Below are positions 1-10,299 of a DNA stretch of 64,000 bases, piece after piece. Numbering within the stretch: the first letter of the stretch is position 1; each line of letters begins with the position of its first letter. The translations under genes were made by a program, and so were the position numbers. The notes below the pieces were generated by a model. That model was not told where the DNA came from. It did no database searches and worked only from the letters and a program-made list of their open reading frames with translations. The stretch comes from Cryobacterium breve (GTDB lineage Bacteria; Actinomycetota; Actinomycetes; Actinomycetales; Microbacteriaceae), in NCBI RefSeq assembly GCF_027594785.1, contig NZ_CP075584.1:372001-436000 (forward strand). The letters run 5' to 3'.

Positions 1-666
1 CTCGAGCTTGCTGGTCACCTCTGCCGCAACGGTGGCCGGCACCATCTCCAGGACGACCGCGAACGCGCCGGCGTCCTGGACAGCGAGGGCGTCTTCGAGG
101 AGTTGCTCTGCGGCGTCGCCGCGACCCTGGATGATGTGGCCGCCGAGGCCGTGCTCGCTCTGCGGCGTGAAGCCGATGTGGGCCATCACGGGGATTCCGC
201 TCGTGACGATGCGCTTGATCTGCTTGTGGCTGCGCACTCCTCCCTCGAGCTTGACCGCGTGCGCCTGCGCTTCCTTCATGAACCGCACCGCCGTGTGAAG
301 CGCCTCGGTCTGCCCGGTCTCGTATGAGCCGAAGGGCATGTCGGCGACGACAAGGGCGCGGGTGACGGCCCGCGCGACCGCGCGGGTGAGCGGGATCAGT
401 TCGTCGACGGTGACGGGGAGCGTCGTCTCGTAGCCGAAGACGTTGTTGCCTGCCGAGTCGCCGACCAGGAGGAAATCAATCCCTGCCTGGTCGAAGATCT
501 GGGCCGTGAGCATGTCGTAGCTGGTCAGGCCGGTAATCGGGATGCCATGTTGCTTCGCGTTCGAGAAGTGGCGGGTGCGCACCCGCTTGGGTCCTGCCGG
601 AGCGGGAACGAAGGGATTCAGATCATTGACGGAACGGGGAGCGTCTGACGCGGTCGACTCTGGCAT
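1..666 (-). CDS. panB: 3-methyl-2-oxobutanoate hydroxymethyltransferase, 3' end cut by window edge
   Basis: PanB makes ketopantoate from 2-oxoisovalerate and methylene-tetrahydrofolate in cytoplasmic pantothenate synthesis. The reverse strand reads 222 codons without a stop from ATG at 666 to the window edge. After a variable 25-residue leader come family motifs: [22 protein letters not shown] (metal-binding Asp), [15 protein letters not shown] and [10 protein letters not shown], followed by the [11 protein letters not shown] and VLEMVPA stretches. The family is usually about 260-290 residues, so only the C-terminal part is missing. It is divergent from glnA2 across a 100-base gap. Confidence 0.95.
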   Translation of the reverse strand, partial: MPESTASDAPRSVNDLNPFVPAPAGPKRVRTRHFSNAKQHGIPITGLTSYDMLTAQIFDQAGIDFLLVGDSAGNNVFGYETTLPVTVDELIPLTRAVARAVTRALVVADMPFGSYETGQTEALHTAVRFMKEAQAHAVKLEGGVRSHKQIKRIVTSGIPVMAHIGFTPQSEHGLGGHIIQGRGDAAEQLLEDALAVQDAGAFAVVLEMVPATVAAEVTSKLE

Positions 667-766
667 GCCTCCAGTGTAGCCAGCGACCGATTCCGCTCAC
701 GGGGGCCCTTTTCGCACGCGAGGTCACGACAGCCAGTAACCTAGTGATCAACAAGAAAGGGCGTGG

Positions 767-2105
767 ATGGACAAGCAGCGCGACTTCGTTCTTCGTACCA
801 TCGAGGAACGGGGCATCAAGTTCATTCGTCTCTGGTTCACGGACGTCGTCGGCACGTTGAAATCGGTTGCGATCGCACCGGCCGAGGTCGAGGGCGCATT
901 CGCGGAAGGTCTCGGTTTTGACGGCTCGGCCATCGAGGGCCTGACCCGGTCCTTCGAAGCGGATGTCCTCGCGCATCCGGATCCCACAACGTTCCAGATC
1001 CTGCCGTGGCGGGGCGAAGTCGACCCGACCGCGCGCATGTTCTGCGATATCACAACCCCGGACGGGCAGCCTGCGGTTGCCGACCCGCGCAACGTGCTCA
1101 AGCGCACGCTCGCCAAAGCGGCGGATCGCGGCTTCACGTTCTACACGCATCCGGAGATCGAGTTCTACCTGCTGAAATCGTCGAAGTACGGCAAGGACGG
1201 GCCCGTTCCCGTCGACTCCGCCGGTTACTTCGACAACGTCCCCGGCGGGACCGCGCACGACTTCCGGCGCCGCTCCGTGCGGATGCTCGAAGAACTCGGC
1301 ATCTCCGTGGAGTTCAGCCACCACGAAGCCGGCCCCGGCCAGAACGAGATCGACCTCCGCTACGCGGACGCTCTGTCGACGGCCGACAACATCATGACCT
1401 TCCGCACGGTCATCAAGGAGGTCGCCATCGAGCAGGGCGTCTACGCGACGTTCATGCCGAAGCCGATGTCCGACCAGCCAGGCTCTGGCATGCACACCCA
1501 CCTCTCCCTGTTCGAGGGCGAGACGAACGCCTTCTACGAGGCGGGCGCGCAGTACCAGCTGTCCCGCACGGGGCGCCAGTTCATCGCGGGCCTGCTCAAG
1601 CACGCGCCGGAGATCACCGCGGTCACGAACCAGTTCGTGAACTCGTACAAGCGGCTCTGGGGTGGCGACGAGGCCCCGAGCTTCGTGTGCTGGGGCCACA
1701 ACAACCGGTCCGCGCTCATCCGCGTTCCGCTGTACAAGCCGAACAAGGGCAACAGTTCCCGCATCGAATACCGGGCGATCGATTCCGCGGCGAACCCGTA
1801 TCTCGCATACTCGCTCATGCTCGCTGCCGGACTCAAGGGCATCGAAGAGGGCTACGAACTGCCGCCGGAAGCGGAGGACAACGTCTGGGGTCTCAGCGAC
1901 ACCGAACGTCGCGCCCTCGGCTACCGCCAGTTGCCGGCAAGCCTGGACCACGCCATCCAGTTCATGGAGGAATCCGAACTCGTCGCCGAGACCCTGGGCG
2001 AGCACGTGTTCAACTACGTGCTGCTCAACAAGCGACAGGAGTGGAAGGAATACCGCTCCCAGGTGACTCCGTTCGAGCCTGCAAAAGAACCTCGAGATGT
2101 TGTAG
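767..2105 (+). CDS. glnA2: Glutamine synthetase type I, GlnA2-like (C-terminal +1 insertion)
   Basis: This is a glutamine synthetase of the non-adenylylated GlnA2 group (ATP, glutamate and ammonia to glutamine). The glutamine synthetase motifs are present, for example GFDGSAIEG, FMPKPMSDQPGSGMH and VNSYKRLWGG. At the place where adenylylated enzymes carry Tyr (DLYELPPEE in GlnA1 of this window), this protein has EDNVWGLSDTERR, so a Trp sits there. As written the frame runs to 2164 with a nonsense tail after TPFEP. Removing one C at 2078/2079 (GAGCCTG to GAGCTG) restores the ending ELQKNLEML and a stop at 2103-2105, giving 445 residues, the normal length. glnE begins 7 bases later, the usual actinobacterial order. 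Confidence 0.95.
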
Positions 2106-2111
2106 CGCACG

Positions 2112-5100
2112 ATGGCGCGAGAGGCGCTGACCCTCACCGAACTCGCGAGGGTCGGCTTCGCTGATCTCGGTGAGGTCCGGGCGTGCCTCGACGAGGTCCT
2201 CAGCCTCGGCGGACCCGATTCTGCAGAGCTGTTGCCGTTGCTCGCGCGCACGGCGAGCCCGGACGCGGCACTCTCGGGCCTGATCAATCTGCTCCGGCAG
2301 GCGCCGACGGAACTCCTGGCGCTCCTGGCGTGCCCGGGTGCACCCGTTCGCCTCCTCCTCGTGCTCGGCGCGTCCCGCGGCCTGACCGAATTCTTCCTGC
2401 GGCATCCGGAGGAGCTCGGCGTCCTCGCCACCCGGTCACAGGTCCTTCCCGGACCAGAGGAGCCTCACCCGGGACCTGCTCGCCGCGGTCGGCGCCGTCG
2501 ACGGCGTCGCGACCCTCGTCGACGACGCCGGCTGGGTGGCACTGCGGGTGCGATATCGGCGGAGGCTCGCGGAGGTCGCCGCGTTCGATCTCGAGCAGGC
2601 CGACCCGGTCGCCGGCCTCGACGGCGTCGCGCGGGTGCTGTCCGATCTCGCCGCAGCGGCGCTCGAGGGCTCCCTCGCGGTGGCTCGCGCGATGTCGTCG
2701 GCGCCCGTTGCCGCGCCTGGCGTCTTCCCCGTCGACCAGGTACGCGCGACCCGGCTCGCCGTGATCGGCATGGGCAAGGCCGGAGCCAGGGAACTCAACT
2801 ACGTCAGCGACGTCGATGTCATCTTCGTCGCGGAGGCAGACCCCGACTCCGGGCTCGAATCCGGCCGTGCCGTCGACATCGCGACCAGGCTGGCGATCCT
2901 GCTGATGCGCGGGCTCAACCAGCCGACACTCGAACCCGAGCTGTGGGAGGTCGACCCGAACCTGCGCCCTGAGGGAAAGTCGGGGGCACTCGTGCGTTCC
3001 CTGGACTCGCACATCGCGTACTACGAGCGGTGGGCGAAGAGCTGGGAGTTCCAGGCCCTCCTCAAGGCGAGGCCGCTCGCCGGCCATGCCGGGCTCGGAG
3101 AACGGTACCTCGCGGCCGTGGGGCCGAAGGTGTGGACGAGCGCCAGCCGGGAGAACTTCGTCGAGTCGGTCCAGCGGATGCGGGAACGGGTGACCGACAA
3201 CATCCCCGACGACGAGGTCGACGTTCAGGCTCAAGCTCGGCCCCGGCGGGCTGCGCGACATCGAGTTCACCGTCCAGCTCCTCCAGCTCGTTCACGGGCA
3301 GGCCGATGAGGGCGTCCGCCAGGCCGGGACGCTCCCCGCACTCGCAGCCCTCGCCGAATCCGGCTACGTCGGCCGTGCGGAGGCGGCGGAATTCTCCCAG
3401 GACTACCGGATGCTGCGGTTGATGGAACACCGCCTGCAGGCTCTACCGGCTGCGGCGCACCCACCTCGTGCCGCGGGACGAGGCGAGCCTGCGCATCCTC
3501 GCCCGTGCGACCGGGCTCGCCGCGGGCGCCGCCCAGCTGAGCACGCGGTGGGCGGACACGAAACACCGGGTGCGCGGACTGCATGAGCGCCTGTTCTACC
3601 GGCCGTTGCTCTCCGCCGTCGCTGCGCTCCCCGACGGCGACCTCGTCCTCACGAGCGCGCAGGCGGAGGCCAGGCTCGCGGCGATCGGGTTCCGCGACAC
3701 CAAGGGCGCCTTCGCCCACATCGCGGCACTCACGGGCGGCGTGTCGCGGCGTGCGACGATCCAGCGCCACCTTCTTCCCGTGCTCCTGCAGTGGTTCTCG
3801 GAAGGTGCAGACCCCGACTACGGCCTGCTGGCCTTTCGGCGACTCAGCGACAGTCTCGGATCGACGTACTGGTTCCTCCGGATGCTCCGTGATTCCTCCG
3901 GCGCCGCCGAACGGCTCACCCGGGTGCTGTCCTCCTCCCGATTCGTCGGCGAACTCCTCGAAACGATTCCGGAATCGGTCGCGTGGCTCGAGAACGAGAA
4001 CGACCTGCGCCCACGACCCCTCACCGTGCTGCGTGAGGAGACCCGCGCGGTCCTGGCCCGCCACCAGACACCGGATGCCGCGGCATCCGTCCTGCGGACG
4101 GCCAGGCGCCGCGAGATCCTGCGCCTGGCGTTCTCGTCCATCCTCGGGCGGATCAGCATCGACCAGCTCGCGACGGGCCTCACCGACGTCACCGCGACGG
4201 TGATCGAGGGTGTCACGGCTGCGATCCGCGGCACCGGCCTCCGCGGTGAGCCGGACGGGGACGCCGACGGCATCGAATTCGCGGTGATCGGCATGGGTCG
4301 CTTCGGGGGAGCGGAGCTGGGCTTCGGCTCGGACGCCGACGTGATGTACGTGTTCCGGGCGGGAGTCGTCACGGGCGAGGCCGCTCACACCCGGGCGATG
4401 TTCATCGCCCGCGAACTCAAACGTCTCACGGAGGACAGCCGCCTGCCGCTCGACCTCGACCTCGGGCTGCGTCCGGAGGGAAAGAACGGTGCCGTCGCCC
4501 GCTCCCTCGACTCCTACGAGGCCTACTACCGGCGCTGGTCGCTGACCTGGGAAGCGCAAGCGCTCCTCCGGGGCAGGGGCGTCGCCGGGGATGCCCGCCT
4601 TCTCGCCGACTTCGAGGCCCTCGCTGACTCGGTTCGCTTCCCCGTTGCGATCGACGACCAGGCGGTCAGGGAGATCAAACGGATGAAGGCGCGCGTCGAG
4701 AAGGAACGGCTGCCGCAGGGCGCAGACCCGAACCGTCATCTCAAGCTCGGGCGCGGTTCGCTCAGTGACGTCGAGTGGTTCGTCCAGTTGCTGCAGCTTC
4801 AGCACGCAGCGGCGATCCCCGAACTGCGCACGCACTCGACCCTCGGCGCCCTGCACGCCGCCGCCAGGGCCGGGCTCGTGAGCGATGCCGATGCCGAGAC
4901 CCTCCGGGCGGCGTGGATCTTCGCCTCCCGGTGCCGTTCGGCCATGACCCTGTGGATGAACCGGACCGCGGACACGCTCCCGACCGATCGCATCCAGCTC
5001 GAGGGCATCGCCCGGATCCTCGAATACCCGCCGGGATCCGCCAACCGGCTCGAGGACGACTACCTCGCCGTCACCCGGCGTGCCCGCGCCGTGTTCGAGC

Positions 5101-5147
5101 GTCGTTTCTACGGCCCGGTCGAACACGCGGGACCCTTCGCCGGGTAG
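2112..5147 (+). CDS. glnE: Glutamine synthetase adenylyltransferase / adenylyl-removing enzyme, split by three 1-base insertions
   Basis: GlnE adenylylates and deadenylylates glutamine synthetase according to nitrogen state. Both nucleotidyltransferase domains are visible: [19 protein letters not shown] near residue 217 and [19 protein letters not shown] near residue 724, each followed by LRPEGK(S/N)GA and RSLDS. As written it is broken into four pieces. Single extra bases sit at 2463/2464 (AGCCT), 3228/3229 (AGGCT) and 3439/3440 (AGGCT); removing them returns the reading to the original frame and gives about 1010 residues, the normal size. The likely substrate in this window is GlnA1, which keeps the target Tyr; the adjacent GlnA2 does not. 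Confidence 0.93.
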
Positions 5148-5633
5148 ATATCCAGCCGATTCACGGCGACGATTCAGGCTGTTCCCGACCAAGACCGGGT
5201 GACGGATTGGGTCGGCCAGGTTAAATCCCGGAGAACTGTCATCGTCGAAAGCTCCGTACTCGTTCGGATCTGGGCGGCGTGAGGCCGGCCGGGACCTCCG
5301 GATCCGGCGCACGGCGACGTCGGAAGCTGTGACGTGCGTGACACGCAGCCGCACACGATGGCTCGGCGGAATACGGCGTTCACCTGTGCATTGGGTGCGC
5401 TTGCGCCTGCGCACAGAGGGGGAGAAGATCGGCGGCGGGTCTCGGTCCTGGTGTGCCGGTGACGCGTCCCGGCCCGTTTTCGACGGTCCGGCGGCCCGCG
5501 ACGCGAGCGTCACGCCGCGCGTGTCGCGCATTTGCGCCCCGGGCGGGGGGCGGTCACTATTCAGGTACCCCGAAACACAAACCGTCCTCACTGCCGCGGA
5601 CTTCAGCGTGACTAATGAGAATCGGGGTTCGTC
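5148..5633. other. 486-base intergenic region upstream of the exopolysaccharide genes
   Basis: No convincing gene, RNA or hairpin terminator is seen. Open frames here are short and have no family-like sequence. The stretch just before 5634 is less GC-rich than its surroundings and probably holds the promoter of the GT2-to-UGD block. The size of the leader is unusual for this compact window. Confidence 0.6.
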
Positions 5634-7028
5634 ATGTTCATCTTCATCCTGCAAATCCGGCACATGCTGGAGGGGCATCCAGAGGTCTACATGTTCGCCG
5701 TGTACTCGGCGCTCATCTGGTTCGTCTGGCTCCTGAAAGTCATCCTGTCCTCGAGGTATCGCCCGTACACCGAGTCCTGTGACCTCACCACCAGCGTCGT
5801 CGTGCCCGTGCTCGACGAACCTCTCGACCTCTTCCGCGACGTGATCGGTCGAATGGTCGAACAGCGGCCCGGCGAGATCATCGTCGTGATCAACGGCCCG
5901 GAGAATCCGGGTCTCGTCACGGTGTGCGAGGAGTTCGCCCCACTCGTCCGCTGGGTACACACGCCCATCCCCGGCAAGCGCAACGCCGTGATGATCGGCA
6001 CCACGTTGTCGACGGGGGACATCACGATCCTCGTCGACTCCGACACGGTGTGGATGCCGAACGCCCTCGAGGAGCTCATCAAGCCGTTCGCCGACGAGAA
6101 GGTCGGCGGCGTCACCACCCGGCAGCGGATCCTCGATCCGGACCGCAACTGGATCACGCGGTGGGCGGACTGGCTCGAGAATTCCCGCGCCCTGTACTCG
6201 ATGCCGGCGCAGAGCGTCGTCGGCCAGGTCGGCTGCCTCCCCGGGCGCACCATCGCGTTCCGGCGGACGATCATGATGCGGGTGATGGACAAGTTCATGA
6301 CCGAGAAGTTCATGGGCGTCTTCCTCGAAGTCTCCGACGACCGCACCCTGACCAACCTCACCCTCAAAGAGGGATACCGCACGGTCTACCAGCACACGAG
6401 TCTCGTCTACACGGACGCACCCCTGAAGGTGAAGAAGCTCTTCAAGCAGCAGCTGCGGTGGGCTCGCGGAAGCCAGTACAACACCCTGCGGATGCTCCCG
6501 TGGATGCTAGGCCATGCCCCGCTCCTCGCGTTCTTCATGGTGTTGGACATCGCGCTGCCATTCATTCTCGCCGGGGTCTTCCTCGGCTGGATCTACCGGT
6601 CGGTGACCGGCCAGGGCTTCAACTTCTACCAGGGCTTCCTCGACGAATACGGTGTCCAGGGCGGACTCGTCACCGTCGTCCTGCTGATGGTGGCCTCGTC
6701 TGTGGTCAGCATGGCGATCCGTCAGGTCCGCCACCTCGCGGAGAAGCCGACGGATTTCTTCCGGCTCCCAGTCTTCATCCTCATTTCGACCTTCTTCCTC
6801 ATGCCGATCCGGCTGTTCGGCTTCTTCCGGATGGCGCACGCGAGCGGCTGGGGAACCAGGTCAGGCGCGTACGCAGGGGGGACAGGCGGCACCGACACCG
6901 ACCTGTCGAATCTCAGGTCATCCGAGAACCCCGCATCGTCACCGGTGCGGCTCGGGGCGACCATTCCCACCGACTTCGATCCCGAGTTCGAAACCGAATT
7001 CGCCGAGGCCAGGCTCCTACCCCGGTGA
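5634..7028 (+). CDS. Processive membrane glycosyltransferase, GT2 (hyaluronan/cellulose-synthase-like)
   Basis: This 464-residue inner-membrane polysaccharide synthase probably polymerises a nucleotide sugar and extrudes the chain. An N-terminal membrane helix (about 20-40) is followed by a GT2 core: VVVPVLDE, then DSD near residue 135 (metal and UDP binding), GCLPGRT, SDDRTLTN (catalytic-base region) and QQLRWARGS near residue 271, the QxxRW signature of processive synthases. Three or four further membrane segments follow to the C terminus. Downstream genes encode a small membrane protein, an anchored GH26 hydrolase and UDP-glucose dehydrogenase, so UDP-glucuronate is a probable substrate. 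The product could be a hyaluronan-like or GlcA-Glc polymer; sequence alone does not decide. The ATG at 5634 has only a weak ribosome-binding site. Confidence 0.85.
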   Translation: MFIFILQIRHMLEGHPEVYMFAVYSALIWFVWLLKVILSSRYRPYTESCDLTTSVVVPVLDEPLDLFRDVIGRMVEQRPGEIIVVINGPENPGLVTVCEEFAPLVRWVHTPIPGKRNAVMIGTTLSTGDITILVDSDTVWMPNALEELIKPFADEKVGGVTTRQRILDPDRNWITRWADWLENSRALYSMPAQSVVGQVGCLPGRTIAFRRTIMMRVMDKFMTEKFMGVFLEVSDDRTLTNLTLKEGYRTVYQHTSLVYTDAPLKVKKLFKQQLRWARGSQYNTLRMLPWMLGHAPLLAFFMVLDIALPFILAGVFLGWIYRSVTGQGFNFYQGFLDEYGVQGGLVTVVLLMVASSVVSMAIRQVRHLAEKPTDFFRLPVFILISTFFLMPIRLFGFFRMAHASGWGTRSGAYAGGTGGTDTDLSNLRSSENPASSPVRLGATIPTDFDPEFETEFAEARLLPR

Positions 7029-7035
7029 CGACCTC

Positions 7036-7221
7036 GTGGTGCGTCTCGGGTTCGACGACGGCAGAGGGCAGACCCGTGTCCTCGAGCGGCCGGTCGTGAA
7101 GGTCGCATCGAGCGAGGTCGTGCGGCGCACCCGTCCGATCCACCGTCACAACCTCAAGGCCGGCATTCCCTATCTCATCGGCTTTTCGATTCTGTTCCTG
7201 GAGGCGTTCTTCATTGTCTAA
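7036..7221 (+). CDS. Small single-pass membrane protein in the polysaccharide operon
   Basis: This 61-residue protein of unknown function starts at GTG, 7 bases after the synthase stop. Residues 1-40 are charged and polar and the last 18-20 residues (AGIPYLIGFSILFLEAFFIV) form one membrane helix ending at the C terminus. Its stop overlaps the TTG start of the GH26 gene by 8 bases, which suggests translational coupling. Its position invites a role as an accessory subunit of the synthase. I recognise no family. Confidence 0.6.
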   Translation: MVRLGFDDGRGQTRVLERPVVKVASSEVVRRTRPIHRHNLKAGIPYLIGFSILFLEAFFIV

Positions 7222-8692
7222 GCAACCATCCTGGTGGGCCGCCACGTCGGCCCAGTCACGCCGGTCCGGTGTGGGCATCATCGCGCTCGTAGTCGTCCTC
7301 GCCACCCTCTCCTGGGTCGTCTGGTCTTCACCGGGAAGCCCCGTCTCCCAGGCACTGTCCGCGGTCATCTCGGGAACAGAACAAGCCGACGGTTCCCTCG
7401 TGGCGCAGAACAAGGATTTGAAGGCGCAACTCACCGCCCTCCAGGGCCGGCTCAACACGCGCTCCAGCGAACTGGCCCGTGCCAAGCAGGCCGCGTCCGT
7501 CGTCGCCGCGGGCAACACCAAAGGACTCGCCACCGCTCAGGAGCGGGTGCGCGCCGCCGAGAGCGCACTCCTGGGAGCCCAGAACGAGGTCGCCCAGCTC
7601 GCGGCCCAAGCGGATGCCGCGCACGCCGCGCCCGTCGCGGGTCCCGGCAAGGCGCCAACGGTGAAGACCGGGTCCAGCACCGCAAGCGTGACGCCGATCT
7701 CGGCGCCGACTCTGGCTGAGATCCGGAATCCCACGAGCCGCTTCTTCGGCATGTACACGCAGCAGGCGCCGTTCAACTGGGCGACGTTCGATGCGACGAG
7801 CGTGAGCGTCGGCGTGCAGCCGACGGTGACGGGTTACTTCAGCGGCTGGGACGAGGCATTCCGGTCCGAAGCCGTCACCCGGGCCTGGGCCCACGGTTCC
7901 ATGCCGTTGATGACCTGGGAATCACGTCCGATCAACGCCAAGAACGGCGTCACGGACGCGCCGGACTATTCGCTGCCGAACATCATCGACGGCTCGTTCG
8001 ACGAGTACCTGCACCAGTACGCCAAGGATGTCGTGGCAACCGGCCTTCCGGTCGCCATCCGGTTCGACCACGAGATGAACTCGGTGTGGTACCCGTGGGC
8101 GGAGGATAACGGGAGGGGTAAAGCCATCAACGGCAATAACCCGGGCGACTTCGTGAAGATGTGGCACCACGTGCACGACATCTTCGAGACCGAGGGCGCG
8201 AACCAGTTCGCCCTGTGGGTGTGGGCACCGAACATCATCAACAACCTGACGGCGACCCACCAGACCCCCGAATACCTGGCCAGCATGTACCCCGGCGATG
8301 ACTACGTCGACTGGGTCGGCCTGTCCGGGTACCTGCGCCCGCCGACAAGCACGGACACCAGGAACAACTACACCTTCGACTACACCTTCGGTCGGAGCCT
8401 GGCCCAGCTGCGCCAGCTCACCGGGAAGCCCATCGTGCTCGCCGAGGTGGGCGCGACCGAGACCGGTGGCCACAAGGTCGCGTGGATCACGAGCCTGTTC
8501 GAATCGCTCGCGAAACCGGAGAACGACGACATCATCGGCGTCTCGTGGTTCGACCTCGCGGTCTCGAGCTTCGTCGGCGGGGAGCTCAGCACCAATGACT
8601 GGCGCATCGACTCCCGGCCGGAGAGCCTCGCCGCATTCAGTGCGGGATTGAGTAACCCGGCGGCCAACTTCACCCTGGTACCCGCCAAGTGA
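7214..8692 (+). CDS. Membrane-anchored GH26-type glycoside hydrolase
   Basis: A 492-residue extracytoplasmic protein. An N-terminal membrane anchor (about 17-38) is followed by an Ala/Gln-rich coiled coil (about 55-135) that would hold the enzyme away from the membrane. The C-terminal half is a GH26 domain of the beta-mannanase type: FFGMYTQQAPFNW at its start, RFDHEMNSVWYPW with the predicted acid/base Glu, and VLAEVGATETGG with the predicted nucleophile Glu, then GVSWFDLAVS. Placed between a synthase and UGD, it may trim or release the polymer made by the operon, as hydrolases do in cellulose and alginate loci. The true substrate is unknown. It starts at TTG, overlapping the preceding gene. 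Confidence 0.85.
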   Translation: MSKQPSWWAATSAQSRRSGVGIIALVVVLATLSWVVWSSPGSPVSQALSAVISGTEQADGSLVAQNKDLKAQLTALQGRLNTRSSELARAKQAASVVAAGNTKGLATAQERVRAAESALLGAQNEVAQLAAQADAAHAAPVAGPGKAPTVKTGSSTASVTPISAPTLAEIRNPTSRFFGMYTQQAPFNWATFDATSVSVGVQPTVTGYFSGWDEAFRSEAVTRAWAHGSMPLMTWESRPINAKNGVTDAPDYSLPNIIDGSFDEYLHQYAKDVVATGLPVAIRFDHEMNSVWYPWAEDNGRGKAINGNNPGDFVKMWHHVHDIFETEGANQFALWVWAPNIINNLTATHQTPEYLASMYPGDDYVDWVGLSGYLRPPTSTDTRNNYTFDYTFGRSLAQLRQLTGKPIVLAEVGATETGGHKVAWITSLFESLAKPENDDIIGVSWFDLAVSSFVGGELSTNDWRIDSRPESLAAFSAGLSNPAANFTLVPAK

Positions 8693-8744
8693 CCCTCGAA
8701 CCCACCGACCGTACTCCGCACCACCTCGTGACCGGAAGGACATC

Positions 8745-10208
8745 ATGACCACGACACCTGCAACCACCGAGGCGGCCGACGTTGGAACGACCGGCGCCCC
8801 AACCCCGCGTTCGCCGCGGATCAGCGTCATCGGCACCGGTTACCTCGGGGCAACCCACGCGGCGGCCATGGCTGAAATGGGGTTCGAGGTCATCGGGGTC
8901 GACACGGACCAGCGCAAGGTCGACGCGCTCAGCAAGGGCATCGTGCCGTTCTACGAACCCGGTCTGCCCGAGCTTCTGCTGACTCATGTGACGAGCGGCC
9001 GCCTTCGGTTCACGACCGACATCGCCGAGGCCACCGCGTTTGCGGACGTGCACTTCGTGTGCGTCGGAACCCCGCAGAAATCCACGAGCTTCGCGGCGAA
9101 CCTCAGCTACGTGGAGGACGCCACCAGGCAGGTTGCCGCCAACCTCGTCCGGGACGGCCTCATCGTCGGCAAGTCGACCGTGCCGGTCGGCACGGCCGCG
9201 CGCCTGCGCGAGATCGTGGCCGAGTCGACGCCGGACTTCGTGACCGCTGAACTCGTCTGGAACCCGGAGTTCCTGCGCGAGGGCAAGGCCGTTGAGGATA
9301 CTCTCGCCCCGGATCGCCTCGTCCTCGGCGGAGCGTCCGCGGCCGCCGAAGCTCTCTTGCGCGAGGTGTACGCCTACCCGATCGGAAACGGCACACCCGT
9401 CATCGTTGTCGACCTGCCGACCGCTGAGCTGGTCAAGGTCAGCGCCAACGCGTTCCTCGCGACCAAGATCTCCTTCATCAACGCGATCTCCGAGGTCTGT
9501 GAGGCCGCGGGCGCCGATGTCTCCCAGCTGGCGGATGCGCTCGGGTACGACAAGCGGATCGGCCGGCAGTTCCTGAATGCCGGGCTCGGATTCGGCGGCG
9601 GCTGCCTGCCGAAGGACATCCGTGGCCTGATGCACCGTTCCAATGAACTCGGTGCGTTCGCCGCGGCCGGCCTGCTCCAGCAAGTCGACGAGATCAACAT
9701 GGGCCAGCGGCAGCGCGTCATCGACCGGGCCATCGACGCCTGTGGCGGTTCGGTCCTGAACCGCCGGATCGGCGTGCTCGGGGTGGCCTTCAAACCGCAC
9801 ACCGACGATGTCCGCGACTCGCCCGCACTCAACGTCGCTGCTGCCCTGCAGTTGCGCGGCGCCCAGGTCGTCGTCTACGACCCCCGGGCGCGCGGAACGG
9901 CGGAACGGATTTTCCCGACGCTCGGTTATGCGGACTCGGTTGCGGATGCCGTCTCCGGAGCGGATGCCGTTCTCGTGCTGACCGAATGGCCGGAGTTCCT
10001 GGCTGCGGATCCGGCAGCACTGGGTGCGCTCGTTCGCACGCGCACGGTGATCGACGGCCGAAACTGCCTGGATTCCGCAGCCTGGGCGGCGGAAGGCTGG
10101 AACGTGCTGTCGATCGGGAAGGCGACGGTACACCCTGCCCGCGCCGCCGAGGCCCACGGCATCGCGGACCGCACCATCCAGCGTGAGCCGGCGTTCATCT
10201 TCGGCTGA
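8745..10208 (+). CDS. ugd: UDP-glucose 6-dehydrogenase
   Basis: Oxidises UDP-glucose to UDP-glucuronate with two NAD+. The 487-residue protein has an N-terminal NAD domain (ISVIGTGYLGATHAAAMAEMG at about 28), a central dimerisation helix and the catalytic Cys in FGGGCLPKDIR near residue 287. The C-terminal UDP-binding domain shows GVAFKPHTDDVRDSP. The first 25 residues are a variable Thr/Ala/Pro-rich leader. A good ribosome-binding site (GGAAGGA) lies 7 bases before ATG. It closes the polysaccharide block and supplies its likely precursor. Confidence 0.95.
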   Translation: MTTTPATTEAADVGTTGAPTPRSPRISVIGTGYLGATHAAAMAEMGFEVIGVDTDQRKVDALSKGIVPFYEPGLPELLLTHVTSGRLRFTTDIAEATAFADVHFVCVGTPQKSTSFAANLSYVEDATRQVAANLVRDGLIVGKSTVPVGTAARLREIVAESTPDFVTAELVWNPEFLREGKAVEDTLAPDRLVLGGASAAAEALLREVYAYPIGNGTPVIVVDLPTAELVKVSANAFLATKISFINAISEVCEAAGADVSQLADALGYDKRIGRQFLNAGLGFGGGCLPKDIRGLMHRSNELGAFAAAGLLQQVDEINMGQRQRVIDRAIDACGGSVLNRRIGVLGVAFKPHTDDVRDSPALNVAAALQLRGAQVVVYDPRARGTAERIFPTLGYADSVADAVSGADAVLVLTEWPEFLAADPAALGALVRTRTVIDGRNCLDSAAWAAEGWNVLSIGKATVHPARAAEAHGIADRTIQREPAFIFG

Positions 10209-10232
10209 CCAGAACCCGGCCCGGACAAACGG

Positions 10233-10265
10233 AAGGACCGCACCCATTCCGGGTGCGGTCCTTCT
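10233..10265. terminator. Bidirectional hairpin terminator between ugd and glnA1
   Basis: A perfect 14-bp stem (10233-10246 with 10252-10265) closes a 5-base loop, placed between the convergent ends of ugd (+) and glnA1 (-). Confidence 0.8.
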
Positions 10266-10299
10266 GTCCGTGCTGCGGCCGTCGTCCGGCCTGCGTGAC

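Noticed and set aside
623-2431. 602-codon open frame on the minus strand opposite glnA2
   Set aside because: Shadow of a high-GC gene: the plus strand holds a complete glutamine synthetase, and the minus frame has no family motif and an Arg/Ala-rich composition.
2112-5147. Programmed ribosomal frameshifting in glnE and other genes
   Set aside because: There is no shared slippery heptamer or stimulatory hairpin; the shifts occur at AGCT in unrelated genes and always as +1 insertions.
5148-5633. Possible tRNA or small RNA in the large intergenic gap
   Set aside because: No cloverleaf, CCA end or terminator-bounded transcript is visible.
3267-6395. 1042-codon open frame on the minus strand across glnE and the GT2 gene
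   Set aside because: It spans two real plus-strand genes and the intergenic gap, and its composition is that of an antisense frame in GC-rich DNA.
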